A stretch of 64,000 nucleotides of DNA, taken from Ornithinimicrobium tianjinense (GTDB lineage Bacteria > Actinomycetota > Actinomycetes > Actinomycetales > Dermatophilaceae). The DNA is taken from positions 604,195 to 668,194 of the forward strand of contig NZ_BMEM01000001.1 of assembly GCF_014636495.1 (NCBI RefSeq). Reading direction: 5' to 3'. The notes under the pieces were generated by a model. The model searched no databases. It had not been told where the DNA came from and saw nothing but the letters and a program-made list of their open reading frames with translations. Numbering within the stretch: the first letter of the stretch is position 1; each line of letters opens with the position of its first letter. A program made the translations under genes and the position numbers. Shown piece by piece: positions 1-8,246 of the stretch.

Positions 1-1
1 C

Positions 2-1144
2 CTGACGACGACACCCCGGCAGCGGATCGTGCTGCGCCGTGAGCTCGCGGCCGCGCGGCAGCGGGGTGACGAGGCCCTCGCGGCCGAGCTGGCCGAGCAG
101 TACGAGTACGACGGCACCGACACCTGTGCCGTGGACGGCATGTGCCTCACGGCGTGCCCGGTGCGGATCAACACCGGTGACCTGACCCGGCGGCTGCGGG
201 CCGAGGCTTCGGGGCCCGTCGGCGAGGCCGCCTGGCGCACGGCGGCCACGGTGTGGGGCGCCGGCACCACCGTCGCGAGCGCCGCGCTGACCGCCTCGCG
301 CCTGGCGCCCCGCGTCCCCGAGGCGCTGACCGCGCTCGCGCGGAGGGCGGCGGACCACGATGCGGTCCCGGCCTACGACCGTCGACTGCCGCGCGGCGGT
401 CGCCGTCGGACGGCGGACCGCGCGGATGACGCCGTCGCGGTGCATTTCGCACCGTGCGTCGGCACGATGTTCGGGCCGGAGCGCGCGACCGGCGGCGTGG
501 GTCCCGAGCAGGCGCTGCGCACCCTAGCCGCGCGCGCCGGTATGCCGCTGCGCACCCCTGAGGGTCTGGCCGGGCTCTGCTGCGGCACGCCCTGGAAGTC
601 GAAGGGACGGACCTCCGGGTATGCCGCGATGGCGGCCCGGGTGCTCCCCGCGCTCTGGGCGGCGACCGAGGAGGGGCGCCTGCCGGTGGTGTGCGAGGCG
701 GCGTCCTGCGCCGAGGGTCTGGTCCAGATGGTCGGGCGCGACCCCGCCTACGCGGGTCTGCGGGTCGTCGACGCCACGGCCTGGGCGGCCGAGCACCTCC
801 TCGACCGGCTGCCGGTGACCGACCCCGTCGGCTCGGTGGTGGTGCACCCGACCTGCTCCAGCACCCACCTCGGCACGACGGACGCTCTCGTCGCGGTCGC
901 CCGGCACGTGGGCGGCGACGTCTCGGTCCCGGTGGACTGGGGCTGCTGCGGCTTCGCTGGTGACCGCGGGATGCTGCACCCCGAGCTCACCGCCGCCGCC
1001 ACCGCTCCCGAGGCGACGGAGGTGGGGGCGAAGGCCTACGACGCCTACGTCTCCAACAACCGCACCTGCGAGATCGGCATGACGCGGGCCACGGGTCAGC
1101 CCTACCAGCACGTCCTCGAGCTGCTGGAGCGGGCGACCCGCTGA
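2..1144 (+). CDS. FAD/Fe-S D-lactate dehydrogenase-like oxidoreductase, C-terminal part (5' end outside window)
   Basis: The reading frame is open from the window edge, so this is the C-terminal ~380 residues of a larger protein. It shows a ferredoxin-type cluster motif (CAVDGMCLTACP followed by V-x-I-N-T-G) and then two CCG-domain motifs, GLCCGTPWKSKG and WGCCGFAGDRG, near the C-terminus. This order (4Fe-4S, then CCG repeats) is that of long bacterial FAD-linked D-lactate/2-hydroxyacid dehydrogenases, whose N-terminal FAD_binding_4 and FAD-oxidase C domains would lie upstream. An ATG-like start is not needed here: codons before the first in-frame Met still read family-like sequence (TPRQRIVLRRE). 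The substrate cannot be fixed from this piece; D-lactate is the usual assignment. Confidence 0.8.
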   Translation: MTTTPRQRIVLRRELAAARQRGDEALAAELAEQYEYDGTDTCAVDGMCLTACPVRINTGDLTRRLRAEASGPVGEAAWRTAATVWGAGTTVASAALTASRLAPRVPEALTALARRAADHDAVPAYDRRLPRGGRRRTADRADDAVAVHFAPCVGTMFGPERATGGVGPEQALRTLAARAGMPLRTPEGLAGLCCGTPWKSKGRTSGYAAMAARVLPALWAATEEGRLPVVCEAASCAEGLVQMVGRDPAYAGLRVVDATAWAAEHLLDRLPVTDPVGSVVVHPTCSSTHLGTTDALVAVARHVGGDVSVPVDWGCCGFAGDRGMLHPELTAAATAPEATEVGAKAYDAYVSNNRTCEIGMTRATGQPYQHVLELLERATR

Positions 1145-1167
1145 ACGGCGCCGACGCCCGGCCCACG

Positions 1168-1173
1168 TAGGAT
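1168..1173 (+). promoter_or_regulatory. -10 box of a leaderless bluB promoter
   Basis: TAGGAT ends 8 nt before the GTG of bluB, so transcription would start at or next to the start codon. The AGGA within it could also act as a weak ribosome binding site. Confidence 0.5.
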
Positions 1174-1181
1174 CCGGCGTC

Positions 1182-1826
1182 GTGGATCTCTACGACGCGA
1201 TCAACCGCCGCCGGGACACCCGGGCCGAGTTCACCGGCGAGCCCGTGCTGGAGGAGACCCTCGCGCGCGTCCTCAGCGCCGCACATGCCGCGCCGAGCGT
1301 GGGGCTGAGCCAGCCGTGGGACTTCGTGCTGGTGCGAGATCTCGAAACGCGGCGCCGCTTCCGTGACCACGTGCTGCAGGAGCGCGAGGTGTTCGCCGGC
1401 ACTCTGCCCCCGGAGCGGGCGGGCACCTTCTCGCGGATCAAGGTGGAGGGGATCTGCGAGGCCAGCTTGGGCGTCGTGGTGGGCTACGACCCGGGTCGCG
1501 GTGGCCAGCACGTGCTCGGGCGGCACGCGATCGCCGACGCCGGTCTCTACTCCGTGTGCTGCGCCATCCAGAACCTCTGGCTCTCGGCGACCGCTGAGGG
1601 CCTCGGGGTGGGCTGGGTCAGCCTCTACCGGGAGGACTTCCTCCGTGAGCTCGTGGGGCTGCCGGCGCACGTGCGCCCGGTCGCGTGGCTGTGCCTGGGC
1701 ACGGTGGCCGACCTGCCGGACATTCCTGACCTGGAGCGGCACGGCTGGCGTCACCGCTCGCCGCTCGAGACCGTCGTGCACGAGGGCCGCTACCGCGGCG
1801 CCGGGCCGCAGGCCACCAGCAGCTGA
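1182..1826 (+). CDS. bluB: 5,6-dimethylbenzimidazole synthase (BluB)
   Basis: This nitroreductase-fold flavoenzyme cleaves reduced FMN with O2 to make 5,6-dimethylbenzimidazole, the lower ligand of vitamin B12. Family hallmarks are clear: RRRDTRAEF at the N-terminus, AAHAAPSVGLSQPWDF near residues 34-49, KVEGICEASLGVVV, GRHAIADAGLYS, AIQNLWLSATAEGLGVGWVS and the C-terminal PDIPDLERHGWRHRSPLE. Length 214 aa is normal for BluB. A start at the GTG at 1182 gives the conserved N-terminus directly. It follows the dehydrogenase gene by 37 bp but has its own likely -10 box. No other cobalamin gene is adjacent; a probable cobalamin adenosyltransferase end lies at the far edge of the window. Confidence 0.93.
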   Translation: MDLYDAINRRRDTRAEFTGEPVLEETLARVLSAAHAAPSVGLSQPWDFVLVRDLETRRRFRDHVLQEREVFAGTLPPERAGTFSRIKVEGICEASLGVVVGYDPGRGGQHVLGRHAIADAGLYSVCCAIQNLWLSATAEGLGVGWVSLYREDFLRELVGLPAHVRPVAWLCLGTVADLPDIPDLERHGWRHRSPLETVVHEGRYRGAGPQATSS

Positions 1827-1868
1827 ACCTGGCGCGACCCCGCTCCTGCGGGCCGCGCGCGGTCAGGT

Positions 1869-3365
1869 TCACTCGATCGCGGGCTTCCTCCGAGTGGCGA
1901 GCAGCAGAGGCACGACGACGGCGGCCACCACCAGAGCCAGGATCGTCGCCGAGATCGGCCGGGTCACGAACGTCGACCAGTCGCCGTCGCTGATGACCAG
2001 CGCGCGGCGCAGGTTGAGCTCGAGCAACGGCAGCAGGACCGCGGCGAGGATCGCGGGGGTCAGCGGGAAGCCGGTCTCCTGGAGGGCATACCCGATCAGG
2101 CCGATGACCAGGAGGACGAGCAGGCTGTAGAAGCTGAAGGTCAGCGCGTAGGCGCCGATGAAGGTGAACGCCAGCACCCCCGCATAGAGCAGCGGTGGCG
2201 GGACCCGCAGCAGCTGGACGAAGATCCGGACCATCGGGAGGTTGAGCACCAGCAGCATCGCGTTGCCGATCACCATGCTGGCGATGATCGTCCACACCAG
2301 GTCGGGGGAGCGGGTGAAGAGCTGGGGACCCGGCTGCAGGCCGTACATCTGGAAGACGAAGAGCAGCAGCGCGGTGGTGGCCGAGCCGGGGATCGCCAGG
2401 GCGAGCATCGGCACCATCGCGCCGCCGACCCCGGCGTTGTTGGCGGTCTCGGGACCGGCGACGCCCTCGATCGCGCCCCGGCCGAAGAGCTTCCTGCGCT
2501 CGGGCAGGGCGACCTTCTTCTCCACCGCGTAGGAGGCGAACGAGCCGAGCGTCGGGCCGAGACCGGGCAGCAGCCCGGCCATGAACCCGATGAGCGTGCC
2601 GCGCGCATAGGGGGCCGCCGACAGGCGCAGGTCCTCGCGCGACATCCACGCGCGCTGGGTCGACAGGCGCTCCGGAACGTCACGCTCGCGCAGGGCCAGG
2701 TGCCGGATCGCCTCCGGCACCGCGAAGAGGGCCATCGCGATCAGCGCGATGTTGAGGCCGTCGGAGAGCTCGAGGGAGCCGAACGTCCACCGCGGCACCG
2801 TGTCCTGAGGGTCCAGCCCCACCACGCCCAGCGCCATGCCGACCAGGATCGAGACCAGCGCCTTGAGCCGCGACCCGGTCATCAGGGTGCTGGTGAGCAG
2901 CAGGGCGCCGAGCAGGAGCGCGGCATACTCGGCCGCGCCGAAGGCGGTGGCGAGCTCGACGAGGACCGGGGAGAGGAAGACCAGGCCGAGGACGGCGATG
3001 GAGCCGCCGATGAACGAGCCCACGGCGGCCGTGGCCAGCGCGGGGCCGGCGTGGCCGCGGCGCGCCATCTCGTAGCCCTCGAGCGCGGTCACCGCGGAGG
3101 CCACCTCCCCCGGCGTGCGGATCAGGATGGAGGTGATCGAGCCGCCGTACATCGCGCCGTAGTAGATCCCGCACAGCAGGATCAGCCCCGAGGTGGGCTC
3201 CATCCCGAAGGTGAGCGGGATGAGCAGCGCGATCGCGGTGATGGGGCCGAGGCCGGGCAGCACGCCGACGACGGTGCCGACCAGCACGCCCACGAAGACC
3301 CACATGAGGTTGACGGGCGTGACGGCGGCGGCGAGGCCGGTCAGCAGGCTCTGGAGAGCGTCCAC
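1869..3365 (-). CDS. tctA: Tripartite tricarboxylate transporter, large membrane subunit TctA
   Basis: A 498-aa polytopic membrane protein with the two TctA signature blocks: GVLPGLGPITAIALLIPLTFG near residue 40 and the repeated GLLPGLGPTLGSFASYAVEKK near residue 330, plus GIYYGAMYGGSITSILIRTPGE. Such proteins form the channel of binding-protein-dependent secondary importers for citrate-like di/tricarboxylates, driven by an ion gradient. The start is the GTG at 3365 (reads VDALQSLLTGL), preceded by AAGGA. The frame stays open upstream for another 128 codons, but those codons are antisense to tctB and are not family-like. It is the last gene of the operon tctC-tctB-tctA, transcribed after the CoA-transferase and lyase genes, which suggests that their substrate is imported here. 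Confidence 0.93.
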   Translation of the reverse strand: MDALQSLLTGLAAAVTPVNLMWVFVGVLVGTVVGVLPGLGPITAIALLIPLTFGMEPTSGLILLCGIYYGAMYGGSITSILIRTPGEVASAVTALEGYEMARRGHAGPALATAAVGSFIGGSIAVLGLVFLSPVLVELATAFGAAEYAALLLGALLLTSTLMTGSRLKALVSILVGMALGVVGLDPQDTVPRWTFGSLELSDGLNIALIAMALFAVPEAIRHLALRERDVPERLSTQRAWMSREDLRLSAAPYARGTLIGFMAGLLPGLGPTLGSFASYAVEKKVALPERRKLFGRGAIEGVAGPETANNAGVGGAMVPMLALAIPGSATTALLLFVFQMYGLQPGPQLFTRSPDLVWTIIASMVIGNAMLLVLNLPMVRIFVQLLRVPPPLLYAGVLAFTFIGAYALTFSFYSLLVLLVIGLIGYALQETGFPLTPAILAAVLLPLLELNLRRALVISDGDWSTFVTRPISATILALVVAAVVVPLLLATRRKPAIE

Positions 3366-3397
3366 GAGAGAAATCCTTGGAAGTGGTCCGGGTGAGC

Positions 3398-3937
3398 TCA
3401 GCCGAGCAGACCCGCGGGCAGGACCACCGCGAGCACCTCGGTGAAGAGCAGGTAGACGGCGCCGGAGAGCGCCGCGGCGAAGACCCAGTTGCGGATCCAC
3501 CTGCGCGGGTCGACGAAGGTGGTGATGGTGCCGAGGAAGAGCGTGGTGCTGAGGACGAACCCGAGCGGGATGAAGACCAGCGCGTAGGCGACCAGCAGGG
3601 CCAGGACCACGAGGAGGCCGCGGAGGGGGACGGGCGGCTCGTCGGGGTCGAGCAGCTCCATCACGGCGTCGTCGTCCTCGCGCAGCAGGGCCTCCTCGAC
3701 GCCCTCGTCGTGGCGCCGGGTCGCGGTCAGCACGAGCAGGACGCCGCACAGCAGGAGACCGACGCTGACGACGAGGGGGAGCACGCGCGGGCCCAGGCCC
3801 GGGCTCTGCCGCACCGGCTCGGGGATGGCGAACGCGGCCACAAGCAGGACCGCGCCCGCCGCCGCGACCGCCGCCCCCGCCAGACGCTCCGTGCGTCGGC
3901 GGGAGGCGACGGTCGTGGCGGTCGGGGCCGTGCTCAT
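3398..3937 (-). CDS. tctB: Tripartite tricarboxylate transporter, small membrane subunit TctB
   Basis: A 179-aa protein with four predicted hydrophobic segments arranged as in TctB. One is near residues 20-42 and one near 50-70; after an acidic cytoplasmic loop (LREDDDAVMELLDPDE) come two more with the family-like FIPLGFVLSTTLFLG and VYLLFTEVLAVVLP near the C-terminus. TctB supports TctA in the membrane. The start ATG at 3937 overlaps the tctC stop (ATGA), so the two are probably translationally coupled. TctB proteins are poorly conserved; the call rests on topology and position between tctC and tctA. Confidence 0.88.
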   Translation of the reverse strand: MSTAPTATTVASRRRTERLAGAAVAAAGAVLLVAAFAIPEPVRQSPGLGPRVLPLVVSVGLLLCGVLLVLTATRRHDEGVEEALLREDDDAVMELLDPDEPPVPLRGLLVVLALLVAYALVFIPLGFVLSTTLFLGTITTFVDPRRWIRNWVFAAALSGAVYLLFTEVLAVVLPAGLLG

Positions 3938-4926
3938 CCGCCGCTCACGAGGGCGTACCCCTCGTCGACCTGCTGCTGGGTCTTGTCGAGGTAGCTGGTG
4001 AGGTCCTCGCCCTTCATGAACTGGGTGGTCCACTGGTTCTTCTCGGCGGTCGCCTTCCACGACTCGGACGTCGAGAGCTGCTCGATCGCGTCCTGCCAGA
4101 AGGCGACGGCCTCCTCGGGCATCTCCGGCGGGCCGTAGAAGCCGCGCCAGTTGGCGATCGTCACGTCGTAGCCGAGCTCGGCCGTGGTCGGGGCGTCGAG
4201 CCCCTCGATCGGCTCCTCCGCGAGGACCGCGAGCGGGCGCAGCTCGCCGGACTCGAGCAGCGGGAGGAACTCGCTCACGCCGGCGATGGCGAGCTGGACG
4301 TCGCCGGCCAGCAGCGCGGTGGACTGCTCCCCGCCGCCCTCGTAGGTGACGTAGTTGATGGTCGTCGGGTCGCCCTCAGCCTCGTTGACGATGAGGCTGA
4401 ACGGGAACTGGTCGTCGGTCGCCGCGCCGACAGGCACGCTGCCGGGGTCGTCCGCGATCGCCTTGAGGGCGGAGTCGAGGTCCTGGTAGGGCGAGTCCTT
4501 GGGGGTGACGACGATGAAGTGCTCGGCCGAGAGCGCCGCGATCATCGTCACGTCCTTGTAGGAGTAGGGGGTCTGGCCCATGGCGGTGTTGACGTTCATC
4601 GCCATCGAGGTGACGGCGATCACGTCGTCCTTGCCCTTCTGCTGCTCGACCATGTCGGCGAGGAAGACGGTGCCGACGGCGCCCGGCTTGTTCTCCACCG
4701 GCAGCGGGGTGGTGACGATCTTCTCCTTGGCCAGGTCGGCTGCGACGGCTCGCGCCGTCAGGTCCCAGCCGGACCCGGGGTCGGCGGGGGCGATGACCTT
4801 GACCGGACCCTTGGGGTAGTCCCCGGCCGCTGCGTCGTCGGCGCCGGAGTCGGCGCCGTCGCTGCCGCACGCGGCCAGGGTGAGGGCGGTCGCCGAGACG
4901 ACTGCCGCGAGGGTGTGTTTCCTCAT
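3934..4926 (-). CDS. tctC: Tripartite tricarboxylate transporter substrate-binding lipoprotein TctC
   Basis: A 330-aa extracytoplasmic solute receptor. The N-terminus MRKHTLAAVVSATALTLAAC is a lipoprotein signal peptide with lipobox LAAC, so the mature protein is anchored outside the membrane by its Cys. The body carries Bug/TctC features: KVIAPADPGSGWDLTARAVA after the leader, ENKPGAVGTVFLADM, and a C-terminal region with TIANWRGFYGPPEMPEEA. Bug receptors bind dicarboxylates, tricarboxylates and related acids without specificity that can be read by eye. It overlaps the lyase gene upstream by ATGA and tctB downstream by ATGA. The position directly after CoA-transferase and lyase genes suggests a small carboxylic acid such as citramalate, citraconate or a relative. 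Confidence 0.92.
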   Translation of the reverse strand: MRKHTLAAVVSATALTLAACGSDGADSGADDAAAGDYPKGPVKVIAPADPGSGWDLTARAVAADLAKEKIVTTPLPVENKPGAVGTVFLADMVEQQKGKDDVIAVTSMAMNVNTAMGQTPYSYKDVTMIAALSAEHFIVVTPKDSPYQDLDSALKAIADDPGSVPVGAATDDQFPFSLIVNEAEGDPTTINYVTYEGGGEQSTALLAGDVQLAIAGVSEFLPLLESGELRPLAVLAEEPIEGLDAPTTAELGYDVTIANWRGFYGPPEMPEEAVAFWQDAIEQLSTSESWKATAEKNQWTTQFMKGEDLTSYLDKTQQQVDEGYALVSGG

Positions 4927-5978
4927 CGTGCTGCTCCTTCGTTGGGGGTATGAGGTGTCGCCGGCAGCTCCTGCCGGTCCGGGGCGGGGAGGAGTCGCCA
5001 GGAGGGGTCCGCGCGGACCAGGGCGCTCTCCAGGGGGTGGTCGACGAGCGGCGCGACCGGGTCGCGGGCGATCGTCAGGAGCGCGTCGAGGTCCACCCCG
5101 GTCTCGACGCCCAGGAGCGCGAGCAGGTGGACGAGCTCCTCGGTGGCGATGTTCCCGGTCGCGCCGGGGACGAACGGGCAGCCACCGAGCCCGCCGACCG
5201 AGGAGTCGAAGGTCGTCACGCCCGCCGCCAGGCCGGCCAGCACGTTGGCCATCCCGAGCCCGCGCGTGTTGTGCAGGTGGAGGGTGACGGACATCTCCGG
5301 GAGCTCCTCGCGCAGCCGGCGGGAGATGTCGAAGACCCGGGCAGGGTCGGCCAGGCCGGCGGTGTCGGCGACGGTGAGGTGGCGCACGCCGGCGTCGGCG
5401 TACCAGCCGGCGACCTCGGCGATCCGCGCGAACGGTGGGTAACCCTCGAAGGGACAGGCGAGCGCGGTCGCCATACCTCCGACGACGGTGACCTCCGGGT
5501 GGTCGGCGGCGAGCTCGAAGACCGGGCTGAGCCGGTCGAAGGCCTCGCGGGTGGGGCGGTTGCTGTTGGCCCGGCTGTGGGCGTCGGTCGTGGAGAGCAT
5601 GGTCTCCCACGTCGTCGCGCCGGCGGCGAGCGCCCGCTCGGCGCCCTTGAGGTTGGGCACGAGGACGTCGTAGTCGACGCCGGGCGCGCGCGTGATGCGG
5701 GCCAGCACCTCGGCGCCGTCGGCGAGCTGGGGCACGGCGTCGGCGCGGACGAAGGAGGTCACCTGGACCGCGCTCAGGCCGGTGGCCGACAGCGCGTCGA
5801 CGACCGCGACCTTGTCGTCGACCGGGATCAGGGTGGTCTCCAGCTGGAAGCCGTCGCGGGGACCGACCTCGTGGACGGTGACCCGCTCGGGCAGCTCGAA
5901 GGGCAGGTGCGCGGCACCCCCCGTGTAGGCCACGGCCTCCTGTGCCGTGCGGGCGCCCCGGTGCTCTACCGCGGTCAT
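4923..5978 (-). CDS. HMG-CoA lyase family acyl-CoA lyase (candidate (R)-citramalyl-CoA lyase)
   Basis: A 351-aa HMGL-like TIM-barrel lyase. Visible signatures are HEVGPRDGFQLE near residue 36 (metal/active-site strand), VTVADTAGLADP, TLHLHNTRGLGMAN (metal-binding H-x-H) and SSVGGLGGCPFVPGATGN, which contains the Cys of the flexible active-site loop. The family retro-cleaves 3-hydroxy-3-methylacyl-CoAs to acetyl-CoA and a keto acid. HMG-CoA itself is possible, but the neighbours (family III CoA-transferase, LeuCD-type hydratase, Tct importer) fit cleavage of (R)-citramalyl-CoA to acetyl-CoA and pyruvate; an HMGL-family enzyme is known for that reaction in Chloroflexus. The stop overlaps the tctC start by 4 nt. 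It starts 1 nt after the CoA-transferase stop region. Confidence 0.85.
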   Translation of the reverse strand: MTAVEHRGARTAQEAVAYTGGAAHLPFELPERVTVHEVGPRDGFQLETTLIPVDDKVAVVDALSATGLSAVQVTSFVRADAVPQLADGAEVLARITRAPGVDYDVLVPNLKGAERALAAGATTWETMLSTTDAHSRANSNRPTREAFDRLSPVFELAADHPEVTVVGGMATALACPFEGYPPFARIAEVAGWYADAGVRHLTVADTAGLADPARVFDISRRLREELPEMSVTLHLHNTRGLGMANVLAGLAAGVTTFDSSVGGLGGCPFVPGATGNIATEELVHLLALLGVETGVDLDALLTIARDPVAPLVDHPLESALVRADPSWRLLPAPDRQELPATPHTPNEGAAR

Positions 5979-5979
5979 G

Positions 5980-7191
5980 TCAGACGACTCCTTGGGTGCG
6001 AAGGTCGGCGATCTCCTCGGCGGAGAGCCCCAGGTCGGCGAGCACCTCGTCGGTGTGCTCGCCGAGCAGAGGGCCGGCGCTGCGGACGCCGCCGGGGTTG
6101 TCGTGGAACTTGGGGACGACGCCGGGCACCGTGATCGGCCCGAGCGTCGCGTGGGTGACGTCGACGAGCATGTCGCGGGCCTGGTAGTGCTCGTCCGCGA
6201 AGATGTCGGCGACGCTGTAGACCGCGGACGCGGGGACGGAGAACTCGTCGAGCCGGGCCTCCACCTCGGCGCGGCTGAACCGGGCGGTCCACCCGGCCAC
6301 GATGGCGTTCATCCTGTCCCGCCGCTCCAGGCGCGCCCGGTTGGTGCTGAACTCGGGGTCGGTCAGGAGGTCCTCGCGCTCCATCGCGGCCGCCAGGCGG
6401 GCGAACGTGCGCTCGGTGCTGGTGACGATGACGACCCACTCGCCGTCCCGGGTCTCGTAGATGCCCGCCGGGGAGGAGGCGGCGAGCTCGTTGCCGGTGC
6501 GCTCCCGGACCGTGCCCAGCACGTCGTGCTCGGCCACGACGACCTCGAGCATCCGGAACATCGACTCGTAGAGCGCGACGTCCACCTCGTCGGGGCCGCC
6601 GCCCTCCTTGAGCTGGTAGAGCGCGGCCAGGGCGCCGAGCGCGGCATACATGCCGGTGAGGTAGTCCACGAGGGAGACGGAGGGCAGCACCGGGGGACGG
6701 TCCGGGAAGCCGCTGATGTGCGCGAAGCCGCTGTAGGCCGTCGCCGGGGTGCCGAAGCCGACCTTGTCGGCGTGCGGGCCGGTCTGGCCGAAGCCGGAGA
6801 CGTGGACGACGACGAGGTCGGGGTTGGCCTCCCGCAGCCGTTCGATGGGCAGACCCCAGCGGCCCAGGGTGCCGGGGCGGAAGTTCTCGATGAGGACGTC
6901 GACGTCGGGCAGCATCCGCAGCAGCAGCTCCTGCCCGGCCTCCTGCCGCAGGTCGAGGGTCATGCTCCGCTTGTTGCGCGCCGCGGCCGCCCACGTCAGC
7001 GAGACGTCGCCGGAGAACGGCCCGAGCGCGCGCAACGGGTCACCGACGCCCGGCAGCTCGACCTTGAGGACGTCGGCCCCCATGTCTCCCATCAGCGCCG
7101 CGGCGAAGGGGCCGGCGAAGACCGTGGCCAGATCGAGCACGCGCAGGCCGCCGAGCGGCCCCGGGCTCTTCGTCGAGCTGTTCCCTGCCAT
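5980..7191 (-). CDS. CaiB/BaiF family III CoA-transferase (candidate citramalate CoA-transferase)
   Basis: A 403-aa family III CoA-transferase that would move CoA from a donor such as succinyl-CoA to a carboxylic acid. The N-terminal block GLRVLDLATVFAGPFAAALMGDMGADVLKVE and NKRSMTLDLR are diagnostic; the catalytic Asp is likely the one in PSVSLVDYLTGMYAA near residue 180. Length matches CaiB/Frc enzymes. The ATG at 7191 has AAGGA 5 nt upstream. It is the first gene of a five-gene operon (CoA-transferase, lyase, tctC, tctB, tctA) whose promoter overlaps an IclR-type palindrome. Acid specificity cannot be read from sequence; succinyl-CoA:(R)-citramalate transfer is my inference from the cluster. 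Confidence 0.88.
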   Translation of the reverse strand: MAGNSSTKSPGPLGGLRVLDLATVFAGPFAAALMGDMGADVLKVELPGVGDPLRALGPFSGDVSLTWAAAARNKRSMTLDLRQEAGQELLLRMLPDVDVLIENFRPGTLGRWGLPIERLREANPDLVVVHVSGFGQTGPHADKVGFGTPATAYSGFAHISGFPDRPPVLPSVSLVDYLTGMYAALGALAALYQLKEGGGPDEVDVALYESMFRMLEVVVAEHDVLGTVRERTGNELAASSPAGIYETRDGEWVVIVTSTERTFARLAAAMEREDLLTDPEFSTNRARLERRDRMNAIVAGWTARFSRAEVEARLDEFSVPASAVYSVADIFADEHYQARDMLVDVTHATLGPITVPGVVPKFHDNPGGVRSAGPLLGEHTDEVLADLGLSAEEIADLRTQGVV

Positions 7192-7217
7192 GCGTCCTTG
7201 TCTCTCAGCCAGGCGCG

Positions 7218-7230
7218 TCCAAATAATGGA
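7218..7230 (-). promoter_or_regulatory. IclR-type operator overlapping the -10 of the CoA-transferase operon
   Basis: Minus strand reads TCCATTATTTGGA, an inverted repeat (TCCA-N5-TGGA) whose centre contains CATTAT, a good -10 hexamer about 30 nt upstream of the ATG. Nearly the same sequence (TTCCATTATTCGAA) lies before leuC, which points to one regulator, most simply the IclR protein encoded between the two units. Confidence 0.6.
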
Positions 7231-7317
7231 TCAACGTTTTGGAATGTGGAGAGACTAGCGGCCCCGGCAGAGGCGCACAAGGGGTCGGCGAAAACTTGTG
7301 AGGATGGCTTGCCGTTA

Positions 7318-7379
7318 CGGCAGGTGGAGGCGCGGTGCGGCAGGTGGAAGGCGCGGTGCGGCAGGGTCGGCGCGCGGTG
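7318..7379. repeat. Three imperfect 20-21 bp tandem repeats
   Basis: Three head-to-tail units of about CGGCAGGTGGAAGGCGCGGTG begin at 7318, 7338 and 7359, the third being diverged. They fill part of the 181-bp stretch between the iclR stop and the operator of the CoA-transferase operon. No gene or clear terminator is seen in the rest of that stretch. Confidence 0.7.
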
Positions 7380-7427
7380 CCGGCGGGAGGGGCGGAGGGC
7401 GTCAGGGCGCCCCGGCGAGCGCGGCGG

Positions 7428-8246
7428 TCAGCGCGGAGCCGAGCCGCCCAGGTCCTCGGTGATGGCGGCGGCCGTGCGCCGCAGCCCGTCGGCGACCTGA
7501 CGCCGGTGCGCCGCGTCCTTGAAGCGGGTGCGGGTGCCGGAGGCGACGAGCAGCGCCACCACCTCGCCGGAGCGGTCGAAGATCGGGGCGGCGCCGGCGC
7601 CGGTCTCGACGTCGCGCTCCCCGTAGCCGATGTCGTAACCCTGCCGCCGGATGGTCGCCAGACGCTCCAGCAGCTCACCCTCGTCGAGCTCGTCGCCGGC
7701 CTCGGCCGCGCTCGCTCGGGCCAGCGCCAGCGCGCGGTCCTCCGGCAGCCAGGCGAGGATCGGGCGGGCGGACGCACCCTTGTGGACGGGCAGCGGCACG
7801 CCCACCTGCGCGGCCGCGCGCACGGTGCGGGTGCTGGCCTCGAGGTGGACAGGGACGCGGCTGTGGCCTTCCCTGACCTGCAGCTCCACGGTCTCGTTGC
7901 ACTCCTCGCGCAACCGCACCATGTGCGGGCGGGCGACCGCGACGATGTCGAGCCGCTGGGCCGCCAGATGGCCCAGGTGCAGGAGCCTCAGCCCGAGGCC
8001 GTAGCCCCGGCCGCTGGGCACCAGCAGCCCCTGGGCCGCCATCGCCTTCATCAACCGGTATGCCGTCGGCGTGGACATCCCCGTCGCCCGCGCCGCGGTG
8101 GTCGGGTCCAGGCTGTCGGTGCGGTCGTCGAACAGGGCGAGGATCGCCATCACCTTGTCGAGCACGCCGACGTCCGTGGTCACCACGGGCGCCATCCTGT
8201 CATGGCGCGACCGCCAGTCCGTCGAGCCGGAGCGGGTGGCGCTCAC
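7428..8246 (-). CDS. IclR-family transcriptional regulator
   Basis: An N-terminal winged helix-turn-helix (LDKVMAILALF, then TTAARATGMSTPTAYRLMKAM, then GYGLGLRLLHLG) is followed by the IclR effector domain (ELQVREGHSRVPVHLEAS, GASARPILAWLPED, GYGERDVETGAGAAPIFDR). IclR proteins usually bind small organic acids and control an adjacent catabolic operon. The start chosen is the GTG at 8246, which overlaps the leuD stop as GTGA; the ATG at 8195 also gives a complete domain and is the alternative, but it lacks a usable ribosome binding site. Being co-transcribed with leuCD and sitting just upstream of the CoA-transferase operon, it is the likely owner of the two matching palindromes at 7218 and 10296. 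Confidence 0.9.
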   Translation of the reverse strand: MSATRSGSTDWRSRHDRMAPVVTTDVGVLDKVMAILALFDDRTDSLDPTTAARATGMSTPTAYRLMKAMAAQGLLVPSGRGYGLGLRLLHLGHLAAQRLDIVAVARPHMVRLREECNETVELQVREGHSRVPVHLEASTRTVRAAAQVGVPLPVHKGASARPILAWLPEDRALALARASAAEAGDELDEGELLERLATIRRQGYDIGYGERDVETGAGAAPIFDRSGEVVALLVASGTRTRFKDAAHRRQVADGLRRTAAAITEDLGGSAPR

